A stretch of 64,000 nt of DNA from Campylobacter sp. RM10537 (GCF_022369435.1 NZ_CP059597.1:620001-684000), one strand, 5' to 3'; positions 36,085 through 46,472 are shown, counted from the first letter of the stretch. The notes: generated by a model from the letters alone, not told the origin. Numbers and translations: made by a program.

Positions 36085-37455
36085 CTATCCTTGAAATTCC
36101 GTACTTTCAAATTTAGGTTTATCTACAAAACATGATTTTTCTTTTAAAAATAAAACTTCGATGGTTCCAACTGGACCATTTCTATTTTTACCGATTAAAA
36201 TTTCAGCATTTTCCTGCATAGGATTGCGTATAAAAGTGCTTTTATATTCTTTACCTTCTGCTTTAGCTTTATTTTCTCTCTCTTTTTCTTCTTGTTCTCG
36301 ATAAACTTCATCTCTATATACAAATAAAATTGTATCCGCATCTTGTTCTATCGCTCCACTCTCGCGTAAATCACTCATCATCGGACGCTTATTGGCACGT
36401 TGCTCTAAAGAACGGTTTAATTGAGAAAGTGCAATGATAGGCATATTTAATTCTCTAGCTAAAAGCTTAAGCCCTCTTGAAATTTCGCTTACCTGTAAAT
36501 GTCTATCATTAAAATTTGAATTACTCATCATAAGTCCGATATAATCAATCACACAAAGTTTTATGCTTTCCTCTTGTGCTTTTAGACGTCTTAAAATAGC
36601 CCTAACATCTGTTATCGTAGCATAGCCACTATCATATATAAAAAGCTTTTTTTTAGAATACAAATTGCAAGCATCTCCTATTCTTTCCCACTCATCATCA
36701 TTAAGATCGGCGGTAAGAATTTTTTGCAAAGGAATTGAAGTTTTTGCTGATAAAAGTCTTTGCATGATTTGAGTTGCAGGCATCTCCAAAGAAAACATAA
36801 CCACGCCTTGATCTTGCTTTAAAACTTGATCGATAAAATTTAAACATAGGGTTGTTTTTCCCATACCAGGACGTGCAGCAATGATGATAAGTTCACCATC
36901 TTTAAAACCTTTAGTCATGTGATTTAGATCTTCAAAACCAGTATCTAAACCTATAACGGTTTTATTTTCAAGAGTTTTTTGCTTTTTAAATTCCTCTATA
37001 AGCTCTTCTAAAACGAGTTCTATGCCCTTAATATCGTTTGTATTGATGCGATTGGTTAAATTAAAAATTTCTTTGCTTATCTCGTCTGAAATTTCACTTA
37101 CGGCGCGATTTTCATTGATGCGAGTTGGCAGAAGATGTGCAAAACTTAAAAGCTGCCTTTTGATCGATTTTTCGCGGAGTTCATTAACATAAGCGGCTAA
37201 ATCAATCATTGAAGGCGTAGCAATGACTTCATTTAAAATTTGCTCATCTAATTTTTTATGTTTTTTTAAAAAACTTATAGATATAGGTTCTCCAGAATTT
37301 GCACAAGAGATGATAGCCTTAAAAATATCTTGATGAGCTTTAAGGCTGAAATCTTTAGGTTCAATATCTCCTGCTATGCTTGAATAAGCGTCTTCACTCA
37401 TAATACAACTACTTAAAATCGCACGCTCTAGATCCAAATCAAAATGTTCTTGCAA
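36085..37455 (-). CDS. dnaB: Replicative DNA helicase DnaB
   Basis: Hexameric 5'-3' helicase that opens the replication fork. The 456-residue protein has the N-terminal domain (DLERAILSSCI), a linker and a RecA-like domain with Walker A in IIAARPGMGKTTL and Walker B in LCVIDYIGLM. DnaB signature segments LSQLNRSLEQRANKRP and SDLRESGAIEQDAD are present. In C. jejuni I recall neighbouring MATE and flavoprotein genes in this order but with another gene between dnaB and the MATE gene; it is missing here. Confidence 0.97.
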   Translation of the reverse strand: MQEHFDLDLERAILSSCIMSEDAYSSIAGDIEPKDFSLKAHQDIFKAIISCANSGEPISISFLKKHKKLDEQILNEVIATPSMIDLAAYVNELREKSIKRQLLSFAHLLPTRINENRAVSEISDEISKEIFNLTNRINTNDIKGIELVLEELIEEFKKQKTLENKTVIGLDTGFEDLNHMTKGFKDGELIIIAARPGMGKTTLCLNFIDQVLKQDQGVVMFSLEMPATQIMQRLLSAKTSIPLQKILTADLNDDEWERIGDACNLYSKKKLFIYDSGYATITDVRAILRRLKAQEESIKLCVIDYIGLMMSNSNFNDRHLQVSEISRGLKLLARELNMPIIALSQLNRSLEQRANKRPMMSDLRESGAIEQDADTILFVYRDEVYREQEEKERENKAKAEGKEYKSTFIRNPMQENAEILIGKNRNGPVGTIEVLFLKEKSCFVDKPKFESTEFQG

Positions 37456-37514
37456 TTTTTTTCCTTATAAAATTCTTTTTTAAAATTCTAGCAAAAAGAG
37501 CTTAAAAACCGAAT

Positions 37515-38840
37515 TTATTTTGATATATTGAAACTTTTTTTCAATAAAACAACGGCCAAAATCACCACACAAAATTCCGCAAATAAAGGAGTAAGCCAAA
37601 CTCCTTTTAAACCCATAGAATAAGATAAAAGAAAAAGGAAAAATAAAGGAACAAATAAATTTTGACTCAAGCTTAAAATCAAAGAAAAACTAGGTTTGTT
37701 AAAAGCTGTTAAAAAAGAATTGCTCAATACATTAAACCAAGCAAAAATATAATTTAAAGAAAAAAGAGTCAAGGCTAAATAAACAAAATTTAAAAAATCT
37801 TGATCATGATCTTTCATAAAAAATTCTATTAAATTTTCACCTGATATATAGATAAAAAATAAAACAAAAATTGAAAAAATAAATCCAGAGAAAAACATAA
37901 TTTTTAAAAAAGATTTAATACGGTAAAAGTCTTTTTTGGCGTAATTATAGCTTAAGGCTGGCTGCATGGCATCTGCCATAGCGATAATAAGCATCATAAT
38001 AAAAGTATCAATATAAACTATAATAGAAAATCCAGCCACAGCCTTAACATCTGCTATTTTAAGCAAAACAAAATTTGCAAAAACACCATAAAGAGATCCT
38101 GAAACATTGTTAAAAAATTCACTACTACCATTGTAAAGAATATTTTTAAAAATTTTAAAATTGATATAAGGAAAAGAAAATCTAAGCTCTAAATTTTGAA
38201 ACAAAAAAGGAAAAATTCCAAAAATTCCGCCCAGAGTCAAACCTAAACAAGTTGCAAGAGCAGCTGAAAACAATCCCCAGTCTAAAATAACTATAAAAAA
38301 ATAATCAAATAAAATATTACTCAAAGCAATGATAATATTAATAATCATACTATAAGTGGTTTTGCCACAAATTCTTAAATAATTATCCAAGGCAAAAGAA
38401 AGCATAGTAAGAGGTGCAAATAAAGCAAAAACTATCATACACTCTTTTGCCATAGTTTTAATCTCTAGGCTAACATTTAAAAAATCGATCAAAATTGGCG
38501 CTAAAATATATTCTAAAATACCGACCAAGCAAGAAAATAAAAAAATAATTATCAAGCTAGAGCTAAAAATTTTTCCAGCTAATTTTTTCTTACCAAGTCC
38601 CAATTTCATTGAAATTTGTACCGAAGATCCTATTGCAATAGTATCAGATAATGCAAAAGACATCATAATAAAAGGCATGATTAAAGCCAAAGCTGCCAAA
38701 GCATCGCCACCTAAATATCTACCTACAAAAATTCCATCAATAATATAATAAAGTGAAATAAAAGCCATGCTAATCATATTAGGCAAGGCACATTTTATAA
38801 AAAGTTTTAAAGGGTTTAAAGTACTAAAAATATTTGACAT
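37515..38840 (-). CDS. MATE family efflux transporter
   Basis: 441-residue inner-membrane protein with about 12 hydrophobic segments in two halves. Features include YYIIDGIFVGRYLGGDALAA near the N-terminus, the MATE signature region. It would export cationic drugs or toxic metabolites with Na+ or H+; the substrate is unknown. It lies 59 bases upstream of dnaB on the same strand. The next gene, the flavoprotein, is 186 bases further upstream. Confidence 0.87.
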   Translation of the reverse strand: MSNIFSTLNPLKLFIKCALPNMISMAFISLYYIIDGIFVGRYLGGDALAALALIMPFIMMSFALSDTIAIGSSVQISMKLGLGKKKLAGKIFSSSLIIIFLFSCLVGILEYILAPILIDFLNVSLEIKTMAKECMIVFALFAPLTMLSFALDNYLRICGKTTYSMIINIIIALSNILFDYFFIVILDWGLFSAALATCLGLTLGGIFGIFPFLFQNLELRFSFPYINFKIFKNILYNGSSEFFNNVSGSLYGVFANFVLLKIADVKAVAGFSIIVYIDTFIMMLIIAMADAMQPALSYNYAKKDFYRIKSFLKIMFFSGFIFSIFVLFFIYISGENLIEFFMKDHDQDFLNFVYLALTLFSLNYIFAWFNVLSNSFLTAFNKPSFSLILSLSQNLFVPLFFLFLLSYSMGLKGVWLTPLFAEFCVVILAVVLLKKSFNISK

Positions 38841-39026
38841 TATTTATCCTTAAAAAATATTTTAATAAAAAATAATCCTTAAGAATACTAATAAAACGCC
38901 AAAACTCCCAATATGTAAGAATTTAAATAAAAAATTTTAGTCGTAAGTTTATTAATTTTGATTTTATTTTGCATAGTAATTTCTAAAAAATTTCCTTAAA
39001 AAATTTAGCCCTTAAGAGCTAAATTT

Positions 39027-39962
39027 TTATAAAATAGAAAGAATTTTTGCAGCATCATTGAGTCCTGTAATAATACTTGCTCCATTTTTTGTTGCAATAT
39101 CTCCTGCTACAAATATTCCTTTAACATTGCTTTCTTTATTTTCATCCATTAAAGGGACACCTTTATCATCTACCTTAATACCACATTTTTGTAAAAAATC
39201 TACTGGAGTTGAACCACCGATAGCATAAATTATTCTATCGTAAGTTTCACTTGTTGAGTTATTGAAATTAACTTTTGCTTTACCATTTTCATCTTCAACA
39301 GAATCAATATCGACACCAAGCTTTAAATTTACCTTTCCATTATTTCCAGCTTCAATTATATCCTTAAGATTGATATCATTTAATCTTGTAAATTCTTTTT
39401 TACGATAGCAAAGACTTACATCGTTTGCTTTTGCTAAATCTATGGCATATTCAGCAGCAGAATTTCCTCCACCTACAACAAGAATTTTTTCATTCCCTAA
39501 AACTGAATTTGCATTAAAATTAATAATCTTGGTTAAAGTCATAGGGAGTTTATAATCAGGTTTATTTGGTTTGCCCATTCTACCAATCGCTACAATGATA
39601 TTTTTACATTCATAAGTTTCTTTGGCTGTACTTACCAAAAAAAGATTGTTTTCATTTTTTACACTTTCAACTTCTGAACCAAATGCGACTTCTATATTGT
39701 ATTGTTTTAAAATATTTTCAAATAATTCTATAGTACTTTCTTTTGTACCATCTTCAAAAGGAATATTACCATAATTTACGCCTTCACATCCTTTATAAAC
39801 TTTATCTACTCTTTTTCCTTCTTTGTAAAATTGCATTAAAGTTTGGCAAATATTATTTGTTTTTTCCAAAATTAAAACTTCTTTATTTTTTAATTTTGCT
39901 TCAACTGCGCATGCTATACCTGTTGGCCCAGCACCAATAACAATTAAATCTATTTTTTTCAT
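39027..39962 (-). CDS. FAD/NAD(P)-dependent oxidoreductase, thioredoxin-reductase fold
   Basis: 311-residue two-dinucleotide-domain protein. FAD-binding VIGAGPTGIACA (residues 8-19), NADPH-binding VVGGGNSAAEYA and the C-terminal GIFVAGDIA motif are present. The redox CxxC that genuine thioredoxin reductases carry between the two halves is absent, so it is more like YpdA/bacillithiol-disulfide-type or ferredoxin-NADP reductases. Cysteines are scattered singly (39, 59 and 118). The electron partner is unknown. A T-rich stretch follows upstream. Confidence 0.8.
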   Translation of the reverse strand: MKKIDLIVIGAGPTGIACAVEAKLKNKEVLILEKTNNICQTLMQFYKEGKRVDKVYKGCEGVNYGNIPFEDGTKESTIELFENILKQYNIEVAFGSEVESVKNENNLFLVSTAKETYECKNIIVAIGRMGKPNKPDYKLPMTLTKIINFNANSVLGNEKILVVGGGNSAAEYAIDLAKANDVSLCYRKKEFTRLNDINLKDIIEAGNNGKVNLKLGVDIDSVEDENGKAKVNFNNSTSETYDRIIYAIGGSTPVDFLQKCGIKVDDKGVPLMDENKESNVKGIFVAGDIATKNGASIITGLNDAAKILSIL

Positions 39963-40595
39963 CTTTTTTACCTTTTAATTTTTATTTTTTTGATATTAAT
40001 GTATCAATTTTTCTTAAATAAAAGAATAAAAATACAATAAAAATCATCATTATATAAAAATATTTCATCTTTTTGTTGAAAATTTTCACAAATAAAATAT
40101 TTTAATTAATATTATTTTAGTTTTTTTAAATTGATAAATTTCGCATAACTTATATCCCTTATTAAAATTATCTTTTAATTCTTTTATAATAAAAATTTAA
40201 ACATTAAAAGCAACTTTAAGACATATGGTTTTTGATTTCTTAGACCGCTAACTTTTAAATATAATTATTTCAATTTTTTAAGTTTTAACCGAAATTAATA
40301 CAGTTAAACAATAAGATTATCTTTTTTATATCATTAATATCATTTTGTCTAAAAATTTAAACTTTTTAATTTTTAAAAACCTTGATATTTTAAATCAATT
40401 AAATGGCTGCATAACAATATTTATTATCAAAAATTTTTAAACAAAAGATTTGATTTTTATCATCTAAACCTAATAATTAAAAAAATAAAAAGAAGTAATA
40501 AACAATTTATATTTTCTTGAATATAAAATCAAGAAAATAATAAGGAAAGTTAAATTTTAGGTTTTAAGGTGTCATTGACACCTTAATTAAGTTCG
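39963..40595. other. AT-rich gene-free stretch between flavoprotein and efp
   Basis: About 630 bases without a credible coding frame. It contains promoter-like TATA boxes, a perfect 11-base-pair hairpin (40510-40539, TATTTTCTTGA with TCAAGAAAATA) and the efp terminator. I recall several genes at this place in C. jejuni NCTC 11168 (between efp and the flavoprotein gene). This may be a deletion scar. Confidence 0.55.
40564..40586 (-). terminator. Hairpin after efp
   Basis: Perfect 10-base-pair stem (TTAAGGTGTC against GACACCTTAA) with an ATT loop, just beyond the efp stop. There is only a short A/T-rich tail, so termination strength is uncertain. Confidence 0.6.
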
Positions 40596-41165
40596 TTATT
40601 TATTTGCTTTTTCTATATATTCTCCACGAACTGTATCCACACGAATTACTTCGCCTTCTAAAACATGAAAAGGAATTTGCACCACAGCTCCTGTTTCAAG
40701 TGTAGCAGGTTTTTTATTTGATCCTTGAGTATCTCCTTTAAAGTTAGGAGCAGTTTCTATGATTTTAAGTTCAACAACCTGAGGAACTTCCACTCCGATA
40801 GCTTTACCATTATGAAAAAGAACATCCACCATCATACCATCAAGCATCCATTTTTTAGCTTCGCCTACATCCTCATCGCTTATAGCTACTTGCTCGTAAG
40901 TTTCTGTATCCATAAATTGACAATTTTCTCCATCATCATAAAGATATTGCATAGTTTTATCTTCTAGATTTGGAGCTTCACATTTATCCCCAGCATGAAA
41001 AGTTTTTTCAAGAACTTTTCCATCAATAAAAGATTTAATTTTAATACGAACAAAAGCAGGGCCTTTTCCTGGTTTTACGTGTTGATATTCTACTATTTTA
41101 AAAGGAATTCCATCAATTTCTATTTTTAATCCCTTTTTTAAATCACCCATCGAGTAAGATGCCAT
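40596..41165 (-). CDS. efp: Elongation factor P
   Basis: Relieves ribosome stalling at polyproline stretches. The 189-residue protein has the KOW-like N-terminal domain with the conserved lysine in [14 protein letters not shown] (Lys34, the residue modified in many bacteria), then two OB-fold domains ending [14 protein letters not shown]. Full family length. No modification enzyme (epmA/earP) is visible here. It is divergent from the RNase P RNA gene. Confidence 0.96.
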   Translation of the reverse strand: MASYSMGDLKKGLKIEIDGIPFKIVEYQHVKPGKGPAFVRIKIKSFIDGKVLEKTFHAGDKCEAPNLEDKTMQYLYDDGENCQFMDTETYEQVAISDEDVGEAKKWMLDGMMVDVLFHNGKAIGVEVPQVVELKIIETAPNFKGDTQGSNKKPATLETGAVVQIPFHVLEGEVIRVDTVRGEYIEKANK

Positions 41166-41260
41166 AACATTCCTTTTATATTAAAATAAAGCATAATTTT
41201 AGCAAAAAATATTTGATATCGCAATTAAATTTAAGTATTTTTGCGTTAAAATTTAAATGC

Positions 41261-41583
41261 AAAGCATAGCAAATGCTCGCTTCTATTCAAGAAGAGGAAA
41301 GTCCGAGCTGCAAAAGACAAACATTCCATCTAACGGATGGCTAGGGAAACCTAAGGGATAGTGCAACAGAAAGAAAACTACCATAAATTTTTTATGGAAA
41401 AGGTGAAACGGTGAGGTAAGAGCTCACCAGCGATTTTGGCAACAATTTCGGCTATGTAAACCCAATGTGCAGCAAGAAGGGATGGTTTTAGTCTTTATTT
41501 TAACCCTTCGCTTGATTTTGTTTGCAAAAACAAAACTAGATAAATGAGCATTCTAGACAGAACTCGGCTTATCGCTATGCTTC
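41261..41583 (+). ncRNA. rnpB: RNase P RNA (M1)
   Basis: Catalytic RNA that matures tRNA 5' ends. Conserved blocks are clear: GAGGAAAGTCCGAGC near the start, the ACAGAAA segment, GGTGAAACGGTGAGGTAAGAG, and near the end GACAGAACTCGGCTTATC. The ends AAGCATAGC and GCTATGCTT pair as helix P1. Boundaries are set from that pairing and may be off by a few bases. Confidence 0.93.
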
Positions 41584-41813
41584 ACTCATAAATACAATAT
41601 AGGTTAATTTCTATCTTCTTAGTAAAAATAGATTTATTTAACTTTCTTTAAAATATTTCAAGATAATCTAAAATTAGCATAAAACCTTATATATTGTTTA
41701 ATTCTTCAAATAAAACTTTTAAAGACTTATATCAACATAATTTATAAAATTAATTCCCCATGGCGTTAAAAAAAACTATGTTAAAATATATAAAAAATAA
41801 TTTAAGGATTAAA

Positions 41814-44800
41814 ATGCAAAAAAAATCTTTTTTAAAAATTAATGGTATTTTACCTTTTTTATTTGTAGCTTTTATTAATGCTTTTATTGATTTAGGACAC
41901 AAAATTATAATTCAAAACACTATCTATAAAATTTATGAAGAAGACACTCAACTTTTATTAACAGCCATCGTCAATGCGCTTATACTACTACCTTTTATTT
42001 TAATGCTTTCTCCTTCAGGATTTTTAGCAGATAAATATCCTAAAAACTGGATTATGAAAATTTCGGCCAGCTTTAATGTGATTTTAGCTATTATCATTTG
42101 TGCTTGTTATTATAATGGAGCCTTTTGGACAGCCTTTGTTTTTACTTTTATTTTAGGAATTCAAGCGGCGCTTTACTCTCCTAGTAAATATGGCTTCATA
42201 AAAGAGCTAGTAGGAAAAGATTTTCTTGCTATGGGAAATGGTGCGGTTAATGCTGTTAGCATAGTTGCAATTTTAGCCGGAATGGCTGTATTTTCACTTA
42301 GTTTTGAAAATCTATATCACACAAATAGCACTAATCCTTCAGAAGTTTTAGAACAAGTAGCTCCTTTGGGGTTTGTACTTATATTTTTTTCACTGCTAGA
42401 ATTTTATTTAACTTGTCGCTTGCCAGAATTAAAAACTGAAAATAAAGAATTAAAATTCAATAAAAAAGAATACTTTAGTGCTCAATTACTAATTAAAAAT
42501 TTAAAGCTTATTTTTAAAAATAAAATTATTTGGCTATGTATCGTTGGAATTTCTATATTTTGGGCTATTTCTCAACTTTATCTTGTAACCTTCCCTGTTT
42601 TTAGTAAAAATGAACTTTTAATTAAAAATACTTTTTTTGTGCAAATTTCTTTAGGTTTTTCTGGCATAGGTGTGATTTTAGGGTCTTTAATGGCAGGTAA
42701 ATTTTCTAAAAATTATATAGAATTAGGACTGATTCCTTTAGGAGCGATAGGAGTTTTTATTATCACTTTATGTATCCCGTATTTTACAAGTTTGATCACC
42801 TATAGTTTTTTATTCTTTTTATTTGGTTTTTGTGGAGCAATGTTTATCATACCTTTAAATTCGCTCATTCAATTTCACGCTAAAGAAAATGAACTTGGAA
42901 AAATTTTAGCTGGAAACAATTTTATACAAAATATAACTATGTTAGCTTTTCTTATTTTGGCTACCTTGTTTGCAAATTTAAAACTTGATGTTGTTTATCT
43001 TTTTTATTTTATTATATTTATAGCATTATTGAGTGCATTTTATGTTATATACAAGCTTCCATTTTCTCTAATAAGAATTCTTTTAAATATCGCATTCTTA
43101 GGAAGATATCGTTTGCTTGTAGAAGGATTTGAAAATATCCCAGAAAAAGGCGGAGCATTGCTTTTAGGCAATCATATTTCTTTTATAGATTGGGCCATTG
43201 TTCAAATGGCTATACCAAGAAAAATTTATTTTGTAATGGAAAGAAGTATTTATTCTAAGTGGTATATTAAATTCTTTTTAGATAAATTTGGCGTAATTCC
43301 TGTTTCAAGCGGAGGAAGTAAAGCTAGCTTAGAGCTTATTGCAGAATATATCAAAAATGGCAATCTTGTTTGTTTATTTCCAGAAGGTGTGTTATCTAGA
43401 CATGGACAATTAAATGAATTTAAAGCTGGATTTGAACATGTTTGTTCCAATTTAGAAGAAAATGATGGAATTATCCTACCTTTTTATATTAGAGGACTTT
43501 GGGGAAGTTCTTTTTCTAGAAGTGACGAAGAATTTTCCATCAGAAATAAAACCTTAAGCAAAAGAAATATAGCTATAGCTTTTGGCAAAGCGATGCCATT
43601 GCATTCTAAAAAAGATGAAGTTAAGGCTAGAGTTTTTGAGCTTTCTTTTATGGCTTGGAAATCTCAATGTGAGGCTATGCATACTATTGCTAGGGCATGG
43701 ATTGATAATGCTAAAAGAAATCTTAATAATATAGCTATAATAGATACTATAGCAGGTGCAATTACTTATAGAAAAATGCTTAGTCTTAGTTTGATTTTAA
43801 GTACTTTTATTAAAGAAAATACTCAAAAATTAAATATCCATACTCAAAGAGGAAGTTATGCCCCTAAAGAAGAATGTGTAGGTATTTTACTTCCAGCATC
43901 CTTTGCAAGTTCTTTGCTTAATCTTTCAGTACTGATTGCTCAAAAAGTTGTTGTCAATCTTAATTTTACAGCTGGAGAAAAAGCTTTAAAAGCTGCTATA
44001 GAAAATGCACAAATTTCTCAAATTTATACTTCAAAAAAATTCTTAGAAAAATTAGAAAGCAAAGGCTTAAAATTAGAATTTGATAAAAATATTCATTTAA
44101 TTTATATCGAAGATATTATAGATAATTTTAAAAAACAAAAGGCTAAAATTATAAGAACAATGTTAATGGTAAGTATTTTACCATCTTGTATTTTAAAAGT
44201 TATATTTACCCCTTCTAAAAACAATCTTGCCATAGCAGCTATACTTTTTAGTAGCGGCAGCGAAGGTGCACCAAAAGGCATAATGCTTAACAATAGAAAT
44301 ATTTTAAGCAATATTGCCCAGATTTCTGATGTTTTATGCACAAAAAATAGTGATGTTATGCTCTCATCTTTACCACCTTTTCATGCTTTTGGATTAACAG
44401 TTACTACTTTTTTACCACTACTTGAAGGGATTAAAAGCATCACTTTTGCAGATCCAACTGATGCTTTAGGTGTAGCCAAAGCCATAGCTAAAAACAATGT
44501 AACTATAATGTGTGGAACATCTACATTTTTAGGAATTTATGCAAGAAATAAAAAATTAGATGCTTTAATGTTTGAAAGTTTAAGAATTGTAGTTTCAGGA
44601 GCTGAAAAACTCAAAAATGAAGTTAGAAACGCTTTTGAGATGAAATTTAAAAAGACTATTTTTGAAGGATATGGAGCTACTGAAACCACTCCTGTAGCAA
44701 GCGTAAATCTACCAAATCGCTTTGATGCGAATTATTGGATTATACACCGCGCAAACAAAGAAGGAAGCGTGGGCATGCCTTTACCAGGAACCGCAATTAG

Positions 44801-45323
44801 AATCGTTGATCCAAATACTTATGAAAATCTTAAAACAAATGAAGATGGATTAATACTCATAGGTGGTCATCAAGTTATGGTAGGATATTTAAACAACAAA
44901 GAAAAAACAGATGAAGTGATTAAAGAAATTGATGGTATTAGATGGTATAATACAGGTGATAAAGGGCATCTTGATGAAGAAGGTTTCTTATATATTGTTG
45001 ATCGCTACTCTCGTTTTGCAAAAATTGGTGGCGAAATGATTTCTCTTGGAACGTTAGAAGAAGAAATAGCCAAATTTATCAATACTGATGTAGTTAAATT
45101 CTGCGCTGTGGCTTTAGAGGATGAAAAAAAAGGAGAGCAAATTATTTTACTTATTGAATGTAATGATGAATTTTTTGAAGGAATTTGCGAAGCAATTAAA
45201 AACTCTAATATGCCCGCTATTTTAAAACCAAATCGCTATTTTAAAGTAGAAAAAATTCCTCTTTTAGGTTCTGGAAAAGTGGATTTAAAAGGAGCTAAAG
45301 AATTAGCGAAAAGTCTAATTTAA
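41814..45323 (+). CDS. aas: Fused MFS-acyltransferase-acyl-ACP synthetase (Aas type)
   Basis: A 1,169-residue three-part protein. Residues ~1-420 form an MFS-type permease resembling LplT (~12 helices), which in enteric bacteria flips lysophospholipid. The middle is a PlsC-type acyltransferase with NHISFIDW (HxxxxD) and FPEGVLSRHG. The C-terminus is an AMP-forming acyl-activating domain (FSSGSEGAPKGIML, then YGATETTPVAS). The role would be lysophospholipid repair and acyl uptake. I chose the ATG at 41814 because AAGGATT lies just upstream; a start 18 codons earlier lacks a ribosome site. Confidence 0.88.
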   Translation: MQKKSFLKINGILPFLFVAFINAFIDLGHKIIIQNTIYKIYEEDTQLLLTAIVNALILLPFILMLSPSGFLADKYPKNWIMKISASFNVILAIIICACYYNGAFWTAFVFTFILGIQAALYSPSKYGFIKELVGKDFLAMGNGAVNAVSIVAILAGMAVFSLSFENLYHTNSTNPSEVLEQVAPLGFVLIFFSLLEFYLTCRLPELKTENKELKFNKKEYFSAQLLIKNLKLIFKNKIIWLCIVGISIFWAISQLYLVTFPVFSKNELLIKNTFFVQISLGFSGIGVILGSLMAGKFSKNYIELGLIPLGAIGVFIITLCIPYFTSLITYSFLFFLFGFCGAMFIIPLNSLIQFHAKENELGKILAGNNFIQNITMLAFLILATLFANLKLDVVYLFYFIIFIALLSAFYVIYKLPFSLIRILLNIAFLGRYRLLVEGFENIPEKGGALLLGNHISFIDWAIVQMAIPRKIYFVMERSIYSKWYIKFFLDKFGVIPVSSGGSKASLELIAEYIKNGNLVCLFPEGVLSRHGQLNEFKAGFEHVCSNLEENDGIILPFYIRGLWGSSFSRSDEEFSIRNKTLSKRNIAIAFGKAMPLHSKKDEVKARVFELSFMAWKSQCEAMHTIARAWIDNAKRNLNNIAIIDTIAGAITYRKMLSLSLILSTFIKENTQKLNIHTQRGSYAPKEECVGILLPASFASSLLNLSVLIAQKVVVNLNFTAGEKALKAAIENAQISQIYTSKKFLEKLESKGLKLEFDKNIHLIYIEDIIDNFKKQKAKIIRTMLMVSILPSCILKVIFTPSKNNLAIAAILFSSGSEGAPKGIMLNNRNILSNIAQISDVLCTKNSDVMLSSLPPFHAFGLTVTTFLPLLEGIKSITFADPTDALGVAKAIAKNNVTIMCGTSTFLGIYARNKKLDALMFESLRIVVSGAEKLKNEVRNAFEMKFKKTIFEGYGATETTPVASVNLPNRFDANYWIIHRANKEGSVGMPLPGTAIRIVDPNTYENLKTNEDGLILIGGHQVMVGYLNNKEKTDEVIKEIDGIRWYNTGDKGHLDEEGFLYIVDRYSRFAKIGGEMISLGTLEEEIAKFINTDVVKFCAVALEDEKKGEQIILLIECNDEFFEGICEAIKNSNMPAILKPNRYFKVEKIPLLGSGKVDLKGAKELAKSLI

Positions 45324-45355
45324 AAGAAAATGGTAACATTTTTATCATTTTCTTT
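45323..45355. terminator. Bidirectional terminator, aas/cca
   Basis: A 10-base-pair stem (AAAGAAAATG with CATTTTCTTT) around a 13-base loop, followed on the plus strand by ATTTTTTG. It lies between convergent genes and overlaps their ends by a base or two. Confidence 0.75.
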
Positions 45356-46472
45356 ATTTTTTGATATTTTTTATATATTCTCTCAGTTTATCTTCTTTTA
45401 ATTCTTGAATTTTTCTGCCTAATTTTTTTCCATTAAATCCGCTATTTATAAGATCTTGTGTTAAAATTTTGCTCTTAAATTTATCCTCATAAAGCTTAAG
45501 TTTTTTAGCTTGGCCTACCCTTTTTTCATTCCAAAGCCCAAGCCATTCTTTTAAAGGCATATCAAAAGCAATCTTTGCTAATTCAAAATCATCAATTTCA
45601 TCTAGATAAAAAGATTGATTTACTTTCTTTAAATATTCTTTTTTTAATTTAGTTTTTTTAAAAAATGTTTCTTTATTAAGTTTAAAAAAATTTAGATATA
45701 GATATAAAAACAAAGCTTCATCTTTTATAAATTTTCTACTTTCTTCAAGTAAATTTTGAAATTCTAAGCTTTTAAAATCACTTTCAAAACCGAAAATCTC
45801 TTTCTCTAAATGAAGCTTTTGCAAATATTTATATCCAACTTTGAGTTGAAAACTTTTAAAAAATTTATAAAGTTCTGCATTGATTCTATCTTTACTAAGA
45901 TCTTTAATATTCATCTTTTGCATTACATTTAAAGTTTCACTAGCTATTTTAAAATTAAATCTTGAGGCAAAAACAATAGCTCTTAAAATTCTTAAACTAT
46001 CTTCTTGAAAACTTTTTTCATCAATATGTCTTAAAATACCATTTTTTAAATCTTGTAAGCCATTATAAAAATCTAAAAATTCTCCGCTAAAAATATTAAT
46101 CATCAAAGCATTGATGGTAAAATCTCGCCTTCTTGCGCCTAGTTTTTCATCATTGCAAATTTTAACTTCAAAACCTCTATGACCATAAGATATTTTATTT
46201 TCTACTCTAGCAAGCGCTAAATCAAAGTTTTTAAATTTATAAACAAAAAAACTTTTACCAAAACCTTTTGCACCTAGTTTTTGCATAATAAAATCAAATT
46301 GTTTTGTATTTATATCATAAATTTCGATATCATAATCGAAAATTTCTAAACCCAAAAGCATATCCCTAACACTACCGCCTACTAAATAAGCTCTTTGGGT
46401 ATAAGGTTTTAAGAAATTTGCAATAAAAGTTAAATCTAAATTATTTTTTAAGTCTATCTTCGATATTTGCAA
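45354..46472 (-). CDS. cca: tRNA nucleotidyltransferase/poly(A) polymerase
   Basis: Adds or repairs tRNA CCA ends; the tRNAs here already encode CCA. The 372-residue protein has the class II nucleotidyltransferase motif YLVGGSVRDMLLGLEIFDYDIE, with DxD inside DYDIE, then GARRRDFTINALM and DSLRILRA. An HD domain is not evident. The start lies 32 bases inside the upstream ciaD-like gene. It is the last gene of a leftward run. Confidence 0.9.
   Translation of the reverse strand: MQISKIDLKNNLDLTFIANFLKPYTQRAYLVGGSVRDMLLGLEIFDYDIEIYDINTKQFDFIMQKLGAKGFGKSFFVYKFKNFDLALARVENKISYGHRGFEVKICNDEKLGARRRDFTINALMINIFSGEFLDFYNGLQDLKNGILRHIDEKSFQEDSLRILRAIVFASRFNFKIASETLNVMQKMNIKDLSKDRINAELYKFFKSFQLKVGYKYLQKLHLEKEIFGFESDFKSLEFQNLLEESRKFIKDEALFLYLYLNFFKLNKETFFKKTKLKKEYLKKVNQSFYLDEIDDFELAKIAFDMPLKEWLGLWNEKRVGQAKKLKLYEDKFKSKILTQDLINSGFNGKKLGRKIQELKEDKLREYIKNIKK

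Noticed and set aside
35941..36135. Hydrophobic 64-codon frame between tRNA-Leu and dnaB
   Set aside because: Starts at TTG with no ribosome site and runs antisense into the end of dnaB; looks like chance in AT-rich DNA.
41760..41813. Earlier ATG for the Aas fusion
   Set aside because: No ribosome site before it, while AAGGATT precedes the ATG at 41814 and the protein then starts like LplT-type permeases.
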